This document shows, piece after piece, positions 1 through 7,918 of a stretch of 36,080 bases of DNA. Source of the DNA: an uncultured Lachnospiraceae bacterium (GTDB lineage: Bacteria > Bacillota > Clostridia > Lachnospirales > Lachnospiraceae); contig CAMWPB010000042.1 of assembly GCA_947176065.1 (NCBI GenBank), positions 1-36,080 of the forward strand. Reading direction: 5' to 3'. A model generated the notes under the pieces. That model was not told where the DNA came from. It did not search any database and saw only the letters and a program-made list of their open reading frames with translations. The position numbers and the translations under genes are program-made. Every line of letters starts with the position of its first letter. The first letter of the stretch is position 1.

Positions 1-155
1 AAATCACACTATTCATTATCGCTTCCCAGCATTTAACATTTATAATACACTACTTCCACAAAAAAATCCTGCCCATGTAAAAAAAACAATCCCCCATGTA
101 ACTATTCCCCCAATTTCTCCAAAATCCGACACGCTTGAAAGAAAAGTAATTTGGT

Positions 156-290
156 TTTCCGCTATCAGCAAAAATAATAAATTCCCCCTGAAATTAAAAA
201 ACCCTGATAACCACCAAATCCAGTGATTATCAGGTATTTTTTATATCGGAGTGACAAGACTTGAACTTGCGGCCTCTACTTCCCTAAAGT
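156..290. repeat. Copy A of a 135-bp direct repeat: 3' half of tRNA-Pro plus downstream terminator (att-like)
   Basis: This stretch matches 1646-1779 almost base for base, with a few substitutions and one 1-bp indel. It holds the 3' half of the tRNA-Pro gene (246-290 on the minus strand, from the anticodon region to the discriminator base) followed by the tRNA terminator region. The match stops abruptly within the 5' side of the anticodon stem, a usual crossover place for tyrosine recombinases that use tRNA genes. Seen: the duplication and its end point. Inferred: this is the displaced original 3' end of the tRNA, the distal attachment site of an integrated element. A simple tandem duplication followed by decay is the alternative. 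Confidence 0.8.
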
Positions 291-348
291 TCTGCGACAT
301 TCATCGAATTTCCCATAAAGACTGGGTTTCAGAGACTTTTCAATATAA

Positions 349-372
349 TGTACCCTAATTTGTACCCCAATT
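349..372. repeat. Two tandem 12-bp repeats beside the att-like site
   Basis: TGTACCCTAATT is followed directly by TGTACCCCAATT, about 60 bp inside copy A of the tRNA repeat. Short direct repeats close to an attachment site are typical of arm-type binding sites for tyrosine integrases or of the integrase gene's own end. No integrase gene is visible in the window, so this is probably a left-over of a lost recombination module. Confidence 0.45.
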
Positions 373-514
373 AAATCACCTTAAAAACAACAGTTCCTTT
401 AGATCATTTTCGATTTATAATATAAGCATAGCAAATATTTTGTATTATGTCAAAATATTTCCGTTATTTCATCTTGTATCCAATTCATGTTTTAAAGCTA
501 TATATTTGTTTTAT

Positions 515-553
515 GGGAAAAAGAAAAAGACGCATGGTTTCGTCCCATACGCC
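515..553 (-). terminator. Intrinsic terminator after the PD-(D/E)XK gene
   Basis: On the minus strand a 9-bp stem (GGCGTATGG with CCATGCGTC, some G-T pairs, 7-nt loop) at 529-553 is followed by a T-rich run. It lies 16 bp beyond the stop codon of the gene at 569-1519. Confidence 0.8.
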
Positions 554-568
554 TTTACCTGCACAGTC

Positions 569-1519
569 TTACACCAGTACCGGCTCTCTTTTCTCGATGA
601 TAGCTTTGACTTCCTTCACACTTTTCTTTGTTGCAACCGCTATCTGATCAAACGTAAACTGATTCTCATACATATTGATTATTACATCCGCTATGGCATT
701 ATCTGTTGCAGTTTCCCTAATTCCCTGACTCAAATTGCACATTGTGCTCACATCCTCTCTTATTTTATCGTCTACCGGAATACTATATTCTTTCTCTATA
801 ATCCCTAACTTCTCATCAACGGACAGTTCCATTGACAGCAGCGTGCTCAGCAGACGGTGCAGCTCATATTTATCATCATGCGCCGGAAGTTCACCTGCTA
901 TACCAATCAAAACAATATTTAGCAGGTCAAGCCCGCCTTTCCACTGATACGAACCAATCAGATCATCTTTTGCCAGATGCACATACGCCATGCTGTTCTC
1001 ATCCATGTTCATACATACCCATATGGAGAATACACGCTTAATGTCATTATAGTTCGTCTTGACAAAATCCCTTTCCTTTTGCGTGGAAACAAGGCGGCTT
1101 ACATAGAATACTGCACGGTTCAGGATATGGTAGCTTGTCGGCTCATCTTTCTGCGCCTCCAGATTTACAATAACCTGCGAGACACCATCTTTCATTCGTA
1201 CATAAAAGATAATGTCAAACCTTACAAGTCCCTCATTGATCTCCGCATTTTCCGTATTCATTCCGACAATACGCTGTCCGTTTTCTTCCTCTTCTGCATT
1301 GGTCAGACCCGGCTCGACCGGAACCACGCTGATAAACGGCTCTCCCTCAATATAGGATACCACATCTTTCGGATTCATTCCACGAAACTCATCAATGGTC
1401 TTTACTAAGATATGCGCCAGAATGATTTTATTCCCCAAAAGGCGTTTTGCCCTTTCATCATATTGGGCATCCTGATCTGCCGCATTTACCGCATTTTTTA
1501 TCTCCGTACCCACAGTCAT
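569..1519 (-). CDS. PD-(D/E)XK nuclease family transposase-like protein (Rpn/PDDEXK_2 type)
   Basis: A 316-aa protein of the large clostridial family annotated as PD-(D/E)XK nuclease family transposase, related to Rpn recombination-promoting nucleases. The nuclease core is visible: Asp102 in VRFDIIFYV, then Glu121 and Gln123 in NLEAQKD, an E-x-Q form of the E-x-K motif, followed by the family's usual helical part and a C-terminal helix rich in charged residues. The ATG at 1519 is chosen because AAAGGAGG sits just upstream; an open frame runs a further 15 codons upstream without a ribosome site. The gene lies between two copies of the tRNA-Pro 3' end, has its own promoter and terminator, and is the only gene in that interval. 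True transposition by this family is not well shown; a DNA nuclease role is the safer reading. Confidence 0.85.
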   Translation of the reverse strand: MTVGTEIKNAVNAADQDAQYDERAKRLLGNKIILAHILVKTIDEFRGMNPKDVVSYIEGEPFISVVPVEPGLTNAEEEENGQRIVGMNTENAEINEGLVRFDIIFYVRMKDGVSQVIVNLEAQKDEPTSYHILNRAVFYVSRLVSTQKERDFVKTNYNDIKRVFSIWVCMNMDENSMAYVHLAKDDLIGSYQWKGGLDLLNIVLIGIAGELPAHDDKYELHRLLSTLLSMELSVDEKLGIIEKEYSIPVDDKIREDVSTMCNLSQGIRETATDNAIADVIINMYENQFTFDQIAVATKKSVKEVKAIIEKREPVLV

Positions 1520-1563
1520 AAACCTCCTTTTCTTTTGATAGGAAACGCAAAAGCCATTCCCCA

Positions 1564-1613
1564 AAGGTATATGACCTTATGGTCATTATACCTTGAAACA
1601 GGTACCGAATCAA
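1564..1613 (-). promoter_or_regulatory. Promoter with an operator-like dyad for the PD-(D/E)XK gene
   Basis: On the minus strand TTGATT (1608-1613) and TATAAT (1585-1590) are 17 bp apart. The -10 box is embedded in a near-perfect dyad, 1564-1594, with arms AAGGTATA/TGACC and GGTCA/TATACCTT around TTAT, with one unpaired base. A protein binding the dyad would block the -10, so autorepression or silencing is likely. Confidence 0.65.
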
Positions 1614-1645
1614 TCAGGACTTTCTTTCACAGGCTAATAATCTGC

Positions 1646-1779
1646 TTTCCGCTATCACCAAAAATAATAAATTCCCCCTGAAATTAAAAAAACCTGATAA
1701 CCACCAAATCCAGTGATTATCAGGTATTTTCCTATCGGAGTGACAAGACTTGAACTTGCGGCCTCTACTTCCCTAAAGT
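1646..1779. repeat. Copy B of the tRNA-Pro 3' half and terminator direct repeat
   Basis: Partner of copy A at 156-290, here joined to the complete tRNA gene. The part outside the tRNA includes a strong hairpin with arms CCTGATAA and TTATCAGG around positions 1690-1727, followed on the minus strand by T-rich sequence, which serves as the tRNA terminator. If the interval is an integrated element, this copy is the element-borne sequence that restored the tRNA. Confidence 0.8.
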
Positions 1780-1807
1780 AGCGCTCTACCACCTGAGCCA
1801 CACCCCG
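1735..1807 (-). tRNA. tRNA-Pro (anticodon AGG)
   Basis: A 73-nt cloverleaf can be folded by hand: acceptor CGGGGTG with CACTCCG (one G-T pair) plus discriminator A, D stem GCTC/GAGC, anticodon stem CTACT/AGTAG with loop TTAGGGA giving anticodon AGG, 5-nt variable loop, and T arm GCAAG-TTCAAGT-CTTGT. No CCA is encoded. The CGGGGTG start is typical of bacterial proline tRNAs. Its 3' half is duplicated at 246-290. Confidence 0.93.
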
Positions 1808-1908
1808 AAAAACCTTTACTATTATATCTAATTCTACAAAAAAATGCAAGCCCTATTACAGAAATTTTTCAGAAACTTTTTTCCCGTTTCTTCCCGCACT
1901 TTCTCCCG

Positions 1909-3195
1909 TCATTTCTCTTCTATCAGGTTCTCAAAAACAGCCTGCGGAATCGGTCTGGAGAAGTAGAAGCCCTGCTGCATCTGACAGCCCACTTCTTTCA
2001 GATAATCGCTCTGCTCCTGCGTTTCCACACCCTCGCACAGGGAAGTGATTTTCAGCTTCCTTGCCATATCCACCACACAGGAAATGATAATCCTGTCGCT
2101 CTCCTGCATCTCACCCTCTTTCAGGAAGACACGGTCCAGCTTGATAATGTCAATGGGCAGTTTGCTAAGCAGGTTGAGGGAGGAATACCCGGAGCCAAAA
2201 TCATCCATGGAAACCTTGATTCCCATTTTATGTAAACCTTTAATCAGTTCCAGCGCCTTCTCCGTGTTGTCCAGATAAATACTCTCCGTCAGCTCAAACT
2301 CCACCAGCGAGCAGGGAATCTGAAATTCCTCAAGCAGCTCCTTTACATACTGTAAAATATGCATCTTTTGCAGATGGACTCTGGACACATTCAGGGAAAT
2401 CGGCACCACCTTTTTCCCTTCCTTCAGCCGTGCGGCAAGGAAGCTGAAAACCTCCCTGTACACATAATAATCCACGTCCACGACCTGTCCGCTCCGCTCG
2501 ATCAGGGGAATAAACTCATCCGGGTAGACAAAACTGCCGTCCGGCTTCTGCCAGCGCACCAGTGCCTCCGCCCCAATCAACTCAAGGGTATCCGTATCAA
2601 TCTTCGGCTGGAAATACACTTGAAATTCCTTCTGCGCAAGCGCCTTGGGAATGGAGGACGTGATCTCCACCTCCCGCTTGATTCCCTCCATCATACTCTG
2701 GTCAAAGAGCACACAGCTGTCGTTCTCCATCTCCTTGGCCACTTTTCTCGCAAGATTTGCATTGGAAACTGCAGTCTCGGCATCCAGACTGCGGCTGTTT
2801 TTGTCAATTACACTGATTCCCGTGCAAAACTGTAATCTGCTGTTCAGATATTTCTCCCGGAATTTTGCCTCGCGCTCCTGATTCAACTGATAAATCAGAT
2901 CACGAAATTCCTCATTGGTACAATAGTCAGGCGGAATCCTGTTTGCCACAACAAAATTGTCGGAATACACTCTGGCCGCGCAGATAATGATATCCGTTTT
3001 TCCCATAAATTCGCCGACAAAATCCTGTAAAAGAGAATCTCCCACTTTATAACCGTACGTATCGTTGATATACTTGAAATGCTTAATGTCCGTATATACG
3101 ATAACAATACGGTCATCCCCGATATTCTCAATCTCTTTTTCCAGCTTTTTCAGAAAAACCTCATACTGGTCCAACCCTGTCAATACATCTTTCAT
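1909..3195 (-). CDS. EAL-domain c-di-GMP phosphodiesterase with degenerate GGDEF domain
   Basis: A 428-aa cytoplasmic protein without membrane segments. Residues 1-165 form a GGDEF-like domain (LTGLDQYEVF, TDIKHFKYINDTYGYKVGD), but the signature is YSDNF at 77-81, so cyclase activity is unlikely. Residues 180-425 form a complete EAL domain: EAL at 210-212, Asn269, ELTES with Glu301, the DDFGSGYSS loop with Asp331/Asp332, Lys352 in IKLD, and EGVET with Glu388. These are the metal and catalytic residues of active c-di-GMP phosphodiesterases. The GGDEF part probably senses GTP or dimerises. A separate active-looking GGDEF cyclase lies at 27884-29638. The Shine-Dalgarno (AGGGTG) is modest. It is transcribed alone or with the downstream tRNA region. 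Confidence 0.93.
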   Translation of the reverse strand: MKDVLTGLDQYEVFLKKLEKEIENIGDDRIVIVYTDIKHFKYINDTYGYKVGDSLLQDFVGEFMGKTDIIICAARVYSDNFVVANRIPPDYCTNEEFRDLIYQLNQEREAKFREKYLNSRLQFCTGISVIDKNSRSLDAETAVSNANLARKVAKEMENDSCVLFDQSMMEGIKREVEITSSIPKALAQKEFQVYFQPKIDTDTLELIGAEALVRWQKPDGSFVYPDEFIPLIERSGQVVDVDYYVYREVFSFLAARLKEGKKVVPISLNVSRVHLQKMHILQYVKELLEEFQIPCSLVEFELTESIYLDNTEKALELIKGLHKMGIKVSMDDFGSGYSSLNLLSKLPIDIIKLDRVFLKEGEMQESDRIIISCVVDMARKLKITSLCEGVETQEQSDYLKEVGCQMQQGFYFSRPIPQAVFENLIEEK

Positions 3196-3298
3196 TGCCG
3201 TTTCACCCTACTCATACACAATCATTTCTATCCACGCGCAAAATAATCCCCACACTTACCTATACTCTACGATTTTAAACCGTATCTGTCAATATCTG

Positions 3299-4768
3299 TC
3301 AACAATTCATAGTCGTCTGTGATAAAATTTCCAAAAGAAAAGCCCAAACCCGTCCCACGGATTCCACATCCATGCTTTCCTCGGCCGTATGCACGTTTTG
3401 CAGATCCGGCCCGATGCTGACACAGTCCAGATCCGATAGCTTGCCAGACAGTATGCCGCACTCCAGTCCCGCATGAATCGCCTCCAGAACCGGCTCCTTC
3501 CCGTACATCTTCTCATAAATCTGCACCATCTTTTCCCGAAGGGGCGAGTCCTTCCGGTAAGCCCATCCGGGATAGGCATTTCTGACAACAGCCTTTGCGC
3601 CGGCCCTTTCGGCAATCTGGCGCATATGCCTGCAAAGCTCCTCCTTGTCCTCATCAACGCTGCTTCTGACCGCATACTGCAGCCGCAGGCAGTTCTCCTG
3701 CAGGGATAATACGCCCAGATTGAGGGAGGTCTCCACCAGCCCCTCCACATCCTTACTCATGGCAACCACACCGTTTGGCAGCTTGCAGAGGCAGGCTAGC
3801 GCCTCCGCCGTGGCCTTTCTTGTGTATACGGAGCCAGAAACTGTACTATTATGGCAGAGTTTTTCCAACATAAACCCGGGATCTTTTTCCCGCAGGCTCT
3901 CCCTGATCTTCTGCTCCTCCGTCTCCGCATAAGACAGGATCTCCGGCACATCCGCTTCACGTACCAGAACCGCCGCCTCTGCCTCCCGTGGAATCGCGTT
4001 ATCCGCAAGCCCGCCTTTCATCCGAACCAATCTGGCATCAAAGCGCAGGGAAAGACCGCCGAGGAGCGAACCCAGAAGCCAGAGCGCATTGCCAAGACCC
4101 TTTCCGATCTCCATGCCCGAATGACCGCCCGCAAGTCCTGCGATCCGCAATTCGAAAAGCCGGTACGCTTCTTCAGGCGCCTCTTCCCGCTCCATGGGTA
4201 TCTCCACATCCACTCTGGCTCCGCCTGCGCAGCTCGTAATAAAGATCCCCTCTTCCTCCTGATCCAGATTGATCATACGTCTGCCGCGCAGCATGGAAAG
4301 ATCAATGCCCGTCGCGCCCTCCATGCCCGTCTCCTCATCCACCGTCAGAATCACTTCCAGACGGGGCAAGGAAAGCGTCTCCTCATCCAGAACGGCCAGA
4401 CAATACGCCACACCGATCCCGTCGTCCCCGCCAAGGCTGGTACCCTCGGCAAAGATTTGGCCGTTCTCCACTTTCAGGCGAAGCGGCTCCTTTGTCATAT
4501 CAATCTGCACACCCGGCGCGCTCACCGCCACCATATCCATATGTGCCTGCAGGATATAGGGTTCCTCCTCTTCTCTCTCAGGCGATGCCTCCCTGATGAT
4601 AATGACATTGCCAAGCCCGTCCTGCCTGCAAAAAAGATGCCTCTCCTCTGCAAACATTTTCAGATAATTGCTGATCGCCCCGGTATTGCCGGAGCCATGG
4701 GGAATGCGGCTGATCTCCTCAAAAAAATGAAATACGCGTTTCGGCTGTAACCCGTCCAATACTCCCAT
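3299..4768 (-). CDS. pepD: Aminoacyl-histidine dipeptidase (Xaa-His dipeptidase, carnosinase-type, M20C)
   Basis: A 489-aa cytosolic metallopeptidase of near-standard length for PepD (about 485). It cleaves Xaa-His and other unspecific dipeptides for peptide nutrition. Di-zinc site residues line up with known PepD enzymes: His76 in AHMDMV, the bridging Asp115 in LGGDDGIG, catalytic Glu145 with ligand Glu146 in VDEETG, Asp169 in NLDQEE, and His460 in VHTAEES. The lid/dimerisation domain sits in the middle with GGHSGMEIG. It lies between the rplT terminator and the EAL gene, about 100 bp from the latter, and is probably a single gene. Confidence 0.95.
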   Translation of the reverse strand: MGVLDGLQPKRVFHFFEEISRIPHGSGNTGAISNYLKMFAEERHLFCRQDGLGNVIIIREASPEREEEEPYILQAHMDMVAVSAPGVQIDMTKEPLRLKVENGQIFAEGTSLGGDDGIGVAYCLAVLDEETLSLPRLEVILTVDEETGMEGATGIDLSMLRGRRMINLDQEEEGIFITSCAGGARVDVEIPMEREEAPEEAYRLFELRIAGLAGGHSGMEIGKGLGNALWLLGSLLGGLSLRFDARLVRMKGGLADNAIPREAEAAVLVREADVPEILSYAETEEQKIRESLREKDPGFMLEKLCHNSTVSGSVYTRKATAEALACLCKLPNGVVAMSKDVEGLVETSLNLGVLSLQENCLRLQYAVRSSVDEDKEELCRHMRQIAERAGAKAVVRNAYPGWAYRKDSPLREKMVQIYEKMYGKEPVLEAIHAGLECGILSGKLSDLDCVSIGPDLQNVHTAEESMDVESVGRVWAFLLEILSQTTMNC

Positions 4769-4800
4769 AAAGGCCTCCTGACTTCTTAATGCTTATATGC

Positions 4801-4830
4801 GGAAAAGGACACAGCGTATACGCCATGCCC
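4801..4830 (-). terminator. Terminator of the infC-rpmI-rplT operon
   Basis: Minus-strand stem GGGCATGGCG/CGCTGTGTCC (10 pairs, three of them G-T, loop TATA) followed by TTTTCC, 14 bp beyond the rplT stop. It separates the translation operon from pepD. Confidence 0.75.
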
Positions 4831-4843
4831 TCATTTTTCATAC

Positions 4844-5200
4844 TTATTTCAGGTTTGCTTTCGCAAGCTCCGCCAGACTGGTGAACCCTGCCGCATCGTT
4901 GACCGCCATCTCAGCAAGCATCTTTCTGTTCATGTCAACGCCCGCATTCTTCAGGCCGTACATAAATTTGCTGTAGGACAGACCGTTCATTCTTGCCGCC
5001 GCGTTGATACGTGCGATCCAGAGCTGTCTGAACTGACGCTTTCTCTCTTTTCTGCCGGCATAAGAAGATGCCAGCGCTCTCATTACGGACTGTTTTGCTA
5101 CTCTATACTGCTTGGATCTTGCGCCTCTGTAACCCTTCGCAAGCTTTAACACCCTGTTATGTTTCTTTTTGGCGTTCATGCCGCCCTTTACTCTTGCCAT
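4844..5200 (-). CDS. rplT: 50S ribosomal protein L20
   Basis: A 118-aa basic protein with the universal L20 start [19 protein letters not shown] and the internal [19 protein letters not shown] segment that binds 23S rRNA. L20 is an early assembly protein and, in Bacillus, represses its own operon by binding the leader. It ends the infC-rpmI-rplT cluster, 44 bp after rpmI, with a clear Shine-Dalgarno (AGGAGG) before the ATG, and is followed by a terminator. Confidence 0.98.
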   Translation of the reverse strand: MARVKGGMNAKKKHNRVLKLAKGYRGARSKQYRVAKQSVMRALASSYAGRKERKRQFRQLWIARINAAARMNGLSYSKFMYGLKNAGVDMNRKMLAEMAVNDAAGFTSLAELAKANLK

Positions 5201-5244
5201 GTCTTTTCCCTCCTAAATTTCAAACTCCCGCTCCTGTGCCTGTC

Positions 5245-5442
5245 TTACAGATAAGGCAGAATCTTCTTCATGCTCTTTACGTTTGTCTTATCGGTCATCG
5301 CCGGCTTCCTGAGATTCCTCTTGTTCTTCGTTGTCTTCTTGGTCAAGATATGGCGCTTATACGCTTTATTTCTCTTTAACTTACCCGTTCCGGTCACCTT
5401 GAAACGTTTTGCAGCAGCTCTGCTGGTTTTCATTTTCGGCAT
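5245..5442 (-). CDS. rpmI: 50S ribosomal protein L35
   Basis: A 65-aa very basic protein with the L35 signature: [20 protein letters not shown], then [20 protein letters not shown]. It is the middle gene of the conserved infC-rpmI-rplT order. AGGAGGAA lies just before the ATG. Length is that of the family. Confidence 0.98.
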   Translation of the reverse strand: MPKMKTSRAAAKRFKVTGTGKLKRNKAYKRHILTKKTTKNKRNLRKPAMTDKTNVKSMKKILPYL

Positions 5443-5516
5443 TTTACTATTCCTCCTGTATTTTTATTCCTGTTACAAGATATCATTCCGAGATATCATT
5501 TATTTTAACCGATCGC

Positions 5517-6023
5517 TTATCGCTTCTCAGCTAAAAACATAGTCATACTTCTGCCTTCCACCTTCGGCGCTTTATCCATCACCGCAATGTCGGAAAGAGC
5601 CTCCGCAAAATCGTCCAGAATATGTTTACTGGTATTCATATGCGCCATCTCACGGCCGCGGAAACGCAGGGTAACCTTCACCCTGTCACCCTTGCTGATA
5701 AACTTTCTGGCAGCGTTCACCTTCGTATTCAAATCGTTGGTATCGATATTGGGCGAAAGCCGGATCTCCTTAATCTCAACGATCTTCTGCTTTTTCTTCG
5801 CTTCCTTGTCTTTTCTGGCCTGCTCATACTTAAACTTGCCATAGTCCACGATCTTGCAGACAGGAGGCTTCGCCGTAGGCGCGATCTTCACCAGATCCAC
5901 TCCCGCTTCTTCCGCAAGCTTCATCGCCTCTCTCGTCGGCATAACACCGAGCTGTTCTCCATCTACACCAATTACCCGTACTTCTCTGTCTCTGATCTGC
6001 TCATTGATAAATAAGTCGCTAAT
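5517..6023 (-). CDS. infC: Translation initiation factor IF-3, ATT start
   Basis: A 168-aa IF-3, counted from an ATT codon at 6021-6023, which prevents 30S-50S joining and checks start codon-anticodon pairing. The N-terminal domain begins ISDLFINEQIRDREVRVI and runs through KPPVCKIVDYGKFKYEQ; a Lys-rich linker leads to the C-terminal domain with IRLSPNIDTND and VKVTLRFRGRE. The start is decided by GGGAGGG (6031-6037) with a 7-nt spacer before ATT and by homology: IF-3 proteins begin about here. An ATG 26 codons upstream keeps the frame open, but it lies inside the leader attenuator and has no ribosome site. ATT/AUU starts are known in infC, where IF-3 itself discriminates against them and so self-regulates. 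Confidence 0.95.
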   Translation of the reverse strand: MSDLFINEQIRDREVRVIGVDGEQLGVMPTREAMKLAEEAGVDLVKIAPTAKPPVCKIVDYGKFKYEQARKDKEAKKKQKIVEIKEIRLSPNIDTNDLNTKVNAARKFISKGDRVKVTLRFRGREMAHMNTSKHILDDFAEALSDIAVMDKAPKVEGRSMTMFLAEKR

Positions 6024-6072
6024 TGTTTTACCCTCCCACAAGAAAACTTTCTTCTTACTCTGCTTATTCGCA

Positions 6073-6106
6073 CAAAAAAAGCGGACAGCCTCGCTATCCA
6101 CCCGCT
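6073..6106 (-). terminator. Attenuator terminator in the infC leader
   Basis: Minus-strand hairpin GGATAGC-GAG-GCTGTCC, extended by outer wobble pairs, followed by seven T. It lies about 36 nt upstream of the infC ribosome site and downstream of the promoter, so readthrough must be controlled. Confidence 0.7.
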
Positions 6107-6225
6107 CATAAATGCCCGCTAAAACTTACGCCTGACGGCGTAAAAGGCTATGAACGCTTGCGAACTGAAATCGTTGCAAGGTGAGAGCGGATGCTCTGCT
6201 TGGTTGTCTGTGCTCTCGCACATTT
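6107..6225 (-). promoter_or_regulatory. Structured 5' leader of infC-rpmI-rplT (L20-leader-like)
   Basis: The transcribed leader between the promoter and the attenuator holds several hairpins, including the perfect TTACGCC-GTCA-GGCGTAA and CTTGC/GCAAG arms. Firmicutes carry an L20-binding leader at this place that controls premature termination. I infer the same role from position and the attenuator; I cannot confirm the L20-binding fold. Confidence 0.5.
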
Positions 6226-6228
6226 GAC

Positions 6229-6258
6229 ACTATACCATACGGTACAGGTATATGTCAA
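6229..6258 (-). promoter_or_regulatory. Promoter of infC-rpmI-rplT
   Basis: TTGACA at 6253-6258 (perfect -35) and TATAGT at 6229-6234, spacer 18 bp, on the minus strand. Transcription would start near 6222, giving a leader of about 200 nt before infC. Confidence 0.8.
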
Positions 6259-6295
6259 CCGCTTTTTTATAATAAATGCTATTCCGAAATTCTCC

Positions 6296-6850
6296 TTATT
6301 TTACAGATCCCGTTTTTATAACTGCATAAATCCCCTGATAGTCAAAAGCAATCTGTACATAGCCGTCAGTCACTGCCGTAACGGCCACGGGCTCCCACTC
6401 GCCCTTTACGCATTTGAAAACAGAAATTGCGTCGCCTGCCGCCACGTCCTCCACGTAGAGTTTAACCTGCGCGTCCGCCAGATTTACGCCGGGCGCGGAA
6501 AGCTTCGCGGCTACCAATGCCTGTCCGCCGACCTCAGCCCCCTTTTTCAGGGCATACAAAGCTGTCTGGTAATCTACCTTGTCCACAACGCAGGTCGCGT
6601 TGGTCTCCTCTCCCGCAATGAACATATCACTGCCGGAAGCAATGTCCGAAATCTTCACGCTCCAGTCCTCAAAGAATGTCTTATGACCGGTCACCGCGTT
6701 GGAAGTATACTCGGGCAGTGTTTTCCCTGCCGTTTCCGCCAATGTCTCAAGCTCCGGGAACCGATCCTCCGGCACAACCGTCTCTGCCGCACATACGTTG
6801 GAAGAGAACGCAAGCGCCAGCGCCAAACTGCATGCTAAAAATTTTTTCAT
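6296..6850 (-). CDS. Putative secreted protein of unknown function
   Basis: A 184-aa protein with a clear Sec signal peptide (MKKFLACSLALALAFSSNVCA, cleavage probably near residue 21-22, with no Cys placed for lipid attachment). The mature part is acidic-neutral, lacks membrane segments and looks beta-rich, ending FDYQGIYAVIKTGSVK. The repeated style DAQVKLYVEDVAAGDAISVFKCVKGEWEPVAV suggests an Ig-like or carbohydrate-module fold, but I do not recognise the family. GGGGG and AAGGAC precede the ATG. It ends about 40 bp from the infC -35 box, so it is a separate unit. Confidence 0.75.
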   Translation of the reverse strand: MKKFLACSLALALAFSSNVCAAETVVPEDRFPELETLAETAGKTLPEYTSNAVTGHKTFFEDWSVKISDIASGSDMFIAGEETNATCVVDKVDYQTALYALKKGAEVGGQALVAAKLSAPGVNLADAQVKLYVEDVAAGDAISVFKCVKGEWEPVAVTAVTDGYVQIAFDYQGIYAVIKTGSVK

Positions 6851-7009
6851 GTCCTTAATCCCCCTTTATTTTCAAGTGTGGTGCATATCAACACAAAGGT
6901 GTCGATGTTTATAGCATATCTTATGCACAAACTTTTATGACCCTGCATATCGATGAAAAAATTGACATTCACGGCACCAGCAGGCTTTATCTTATTGGGA
7001 AAAATTACA

Positions 7010-7768
7010 TTAAAAAATCAAATGGATCGTCTCCGCGCTTGCTTCGTATTCTTCCATGCGGTCGTAATCGGACGTCTGGGAGTAGGTAATCACATAACTT
7101 TTATCCGCATTAATCGCATATTCCAGCTGCGAAATCTGCGTATCTCCCACCTGATAGTGGCACAGAATGCGAAAAGCCGGACAACCGTCTATCCGAATGC
7201 TCTCAAAGCTGTCGATGGTCACCTCAATCTCTTCCCCGTACTCCTTGCGGAAATTTTCCTCCGCCTGCGCCTTAAAGGTTTCCTCCGTCATAAGCTGCAG
7301 CGCCACATCCCTGCCAAGCGCTACATAATATATGGTAGAAGCGTCTATGGGATAGCGTCTGGTCACATACATGCCTTCGATATCTTCCGATTCCGAAAAG
7401 GCTTCCGGCAGGGTAAAGCTGCATCCCTTGGTGACAGGCGCACTCTCCACCACAGAAGTATCCATCTCATTTTCCTGAAGCATCTCCTCCGCCAGCTCGT
7501 TTTTCAGCGTTTCATCCATTTCCACAGGAGCCATAAAACCTGCCTCGTAGACCGGCTCCGCGCCGCCGCCCGCGTCCGAAGGCTCTCCTTCTTCCGCTTC
7601 CTCTGCCGGCGTTTCCTCCCCGTCTGCTGCCCCGCCGTCCTCAGACAGCTCTGCCTCCGCTTCTAAAACCTCTGCGCTGGTATGTACCGCCTCCCCGCTG
7701 CCGCATCCCACAAGGGCAGCCACGCATAACGCCAACAGGAGGCATTTCACTTTTTTTCCATACATCAT
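7010..7768 (-). CDS. Putative lipoprotein of unknown function
   Basis: A 252-aa protein with a lipoprotein signal: MMYGKKVKCLLLALCVAALVGC, lipobox LVGC with Cys22. Residues 25-75 are a low-complexity Glu/Ala/Gly linker, then a folded domain (about 105-252) with FTLPEAF and YYVALGRDVALQLMTEETF, resembling surface lipoproteins that read out as 'hypothetical'. It should be anchored on the outer face of the membrane with the acidic linker spanning the wall zone. It follows the DUF1540 gene on the same strand with about 150 bp between. Confidence 0.75.
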   Translation of the reverse strand: MMYGKKVKCLLLALCVAALVGCGSGEAVHTSAEVLEAEAELSEDGGAADGEETPAEEAEEGEPSDAGGGAEPVYEAGFMAPVEMDETLKNELAEEMLQENEMDTSVVESAPVTKGCSFTLPEAFSESEDIEGMYVTRRYPIDASTIYYVALGRDVALQLMTEETFKAQAEENFRKEYGEEIEVTIDSFESIRIDGCPAFRILCHYQVGDTQISQLEYAINADKSYVITYSQTSDYDRMEEYEASAETIHLIF

Positions 7769-7918
7769 TATATTTGCCTTTCCATATCGTCAGAGGACGC
7801 AAGCCAAACGGCCTGCGCCCAACATATCCATTGTAATATAAAATCGCAAAACTGGCAACGCCATATTAAACGGCCGGCCGAACCCTGCCAGAACTGCCTG
7901 TGCAGAAACTGCCCCCGC

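Noticed and set aside
3851..4750. Plus-strand open frame of about 300 codons
   Set aside because: Antisense of pepD, whose catalytic residues are all conserved; the frame is a by-product of GC-rich codons.
6024..6101. ATG start giving a 194-aa IF-3
   Set aside because: The extension lies in the leader next to the attenuator, lacks a ribosome site and is not part of IF-3; the ATT at 6023 has GGGAGGG at the right distance.
7847..7859. 13-mer CAAAACTGGCAAC shared with 13641-13653
   Set aside because: In 36 kb about twenty such 13-mer pairs are expected by chance; flanks do not match.
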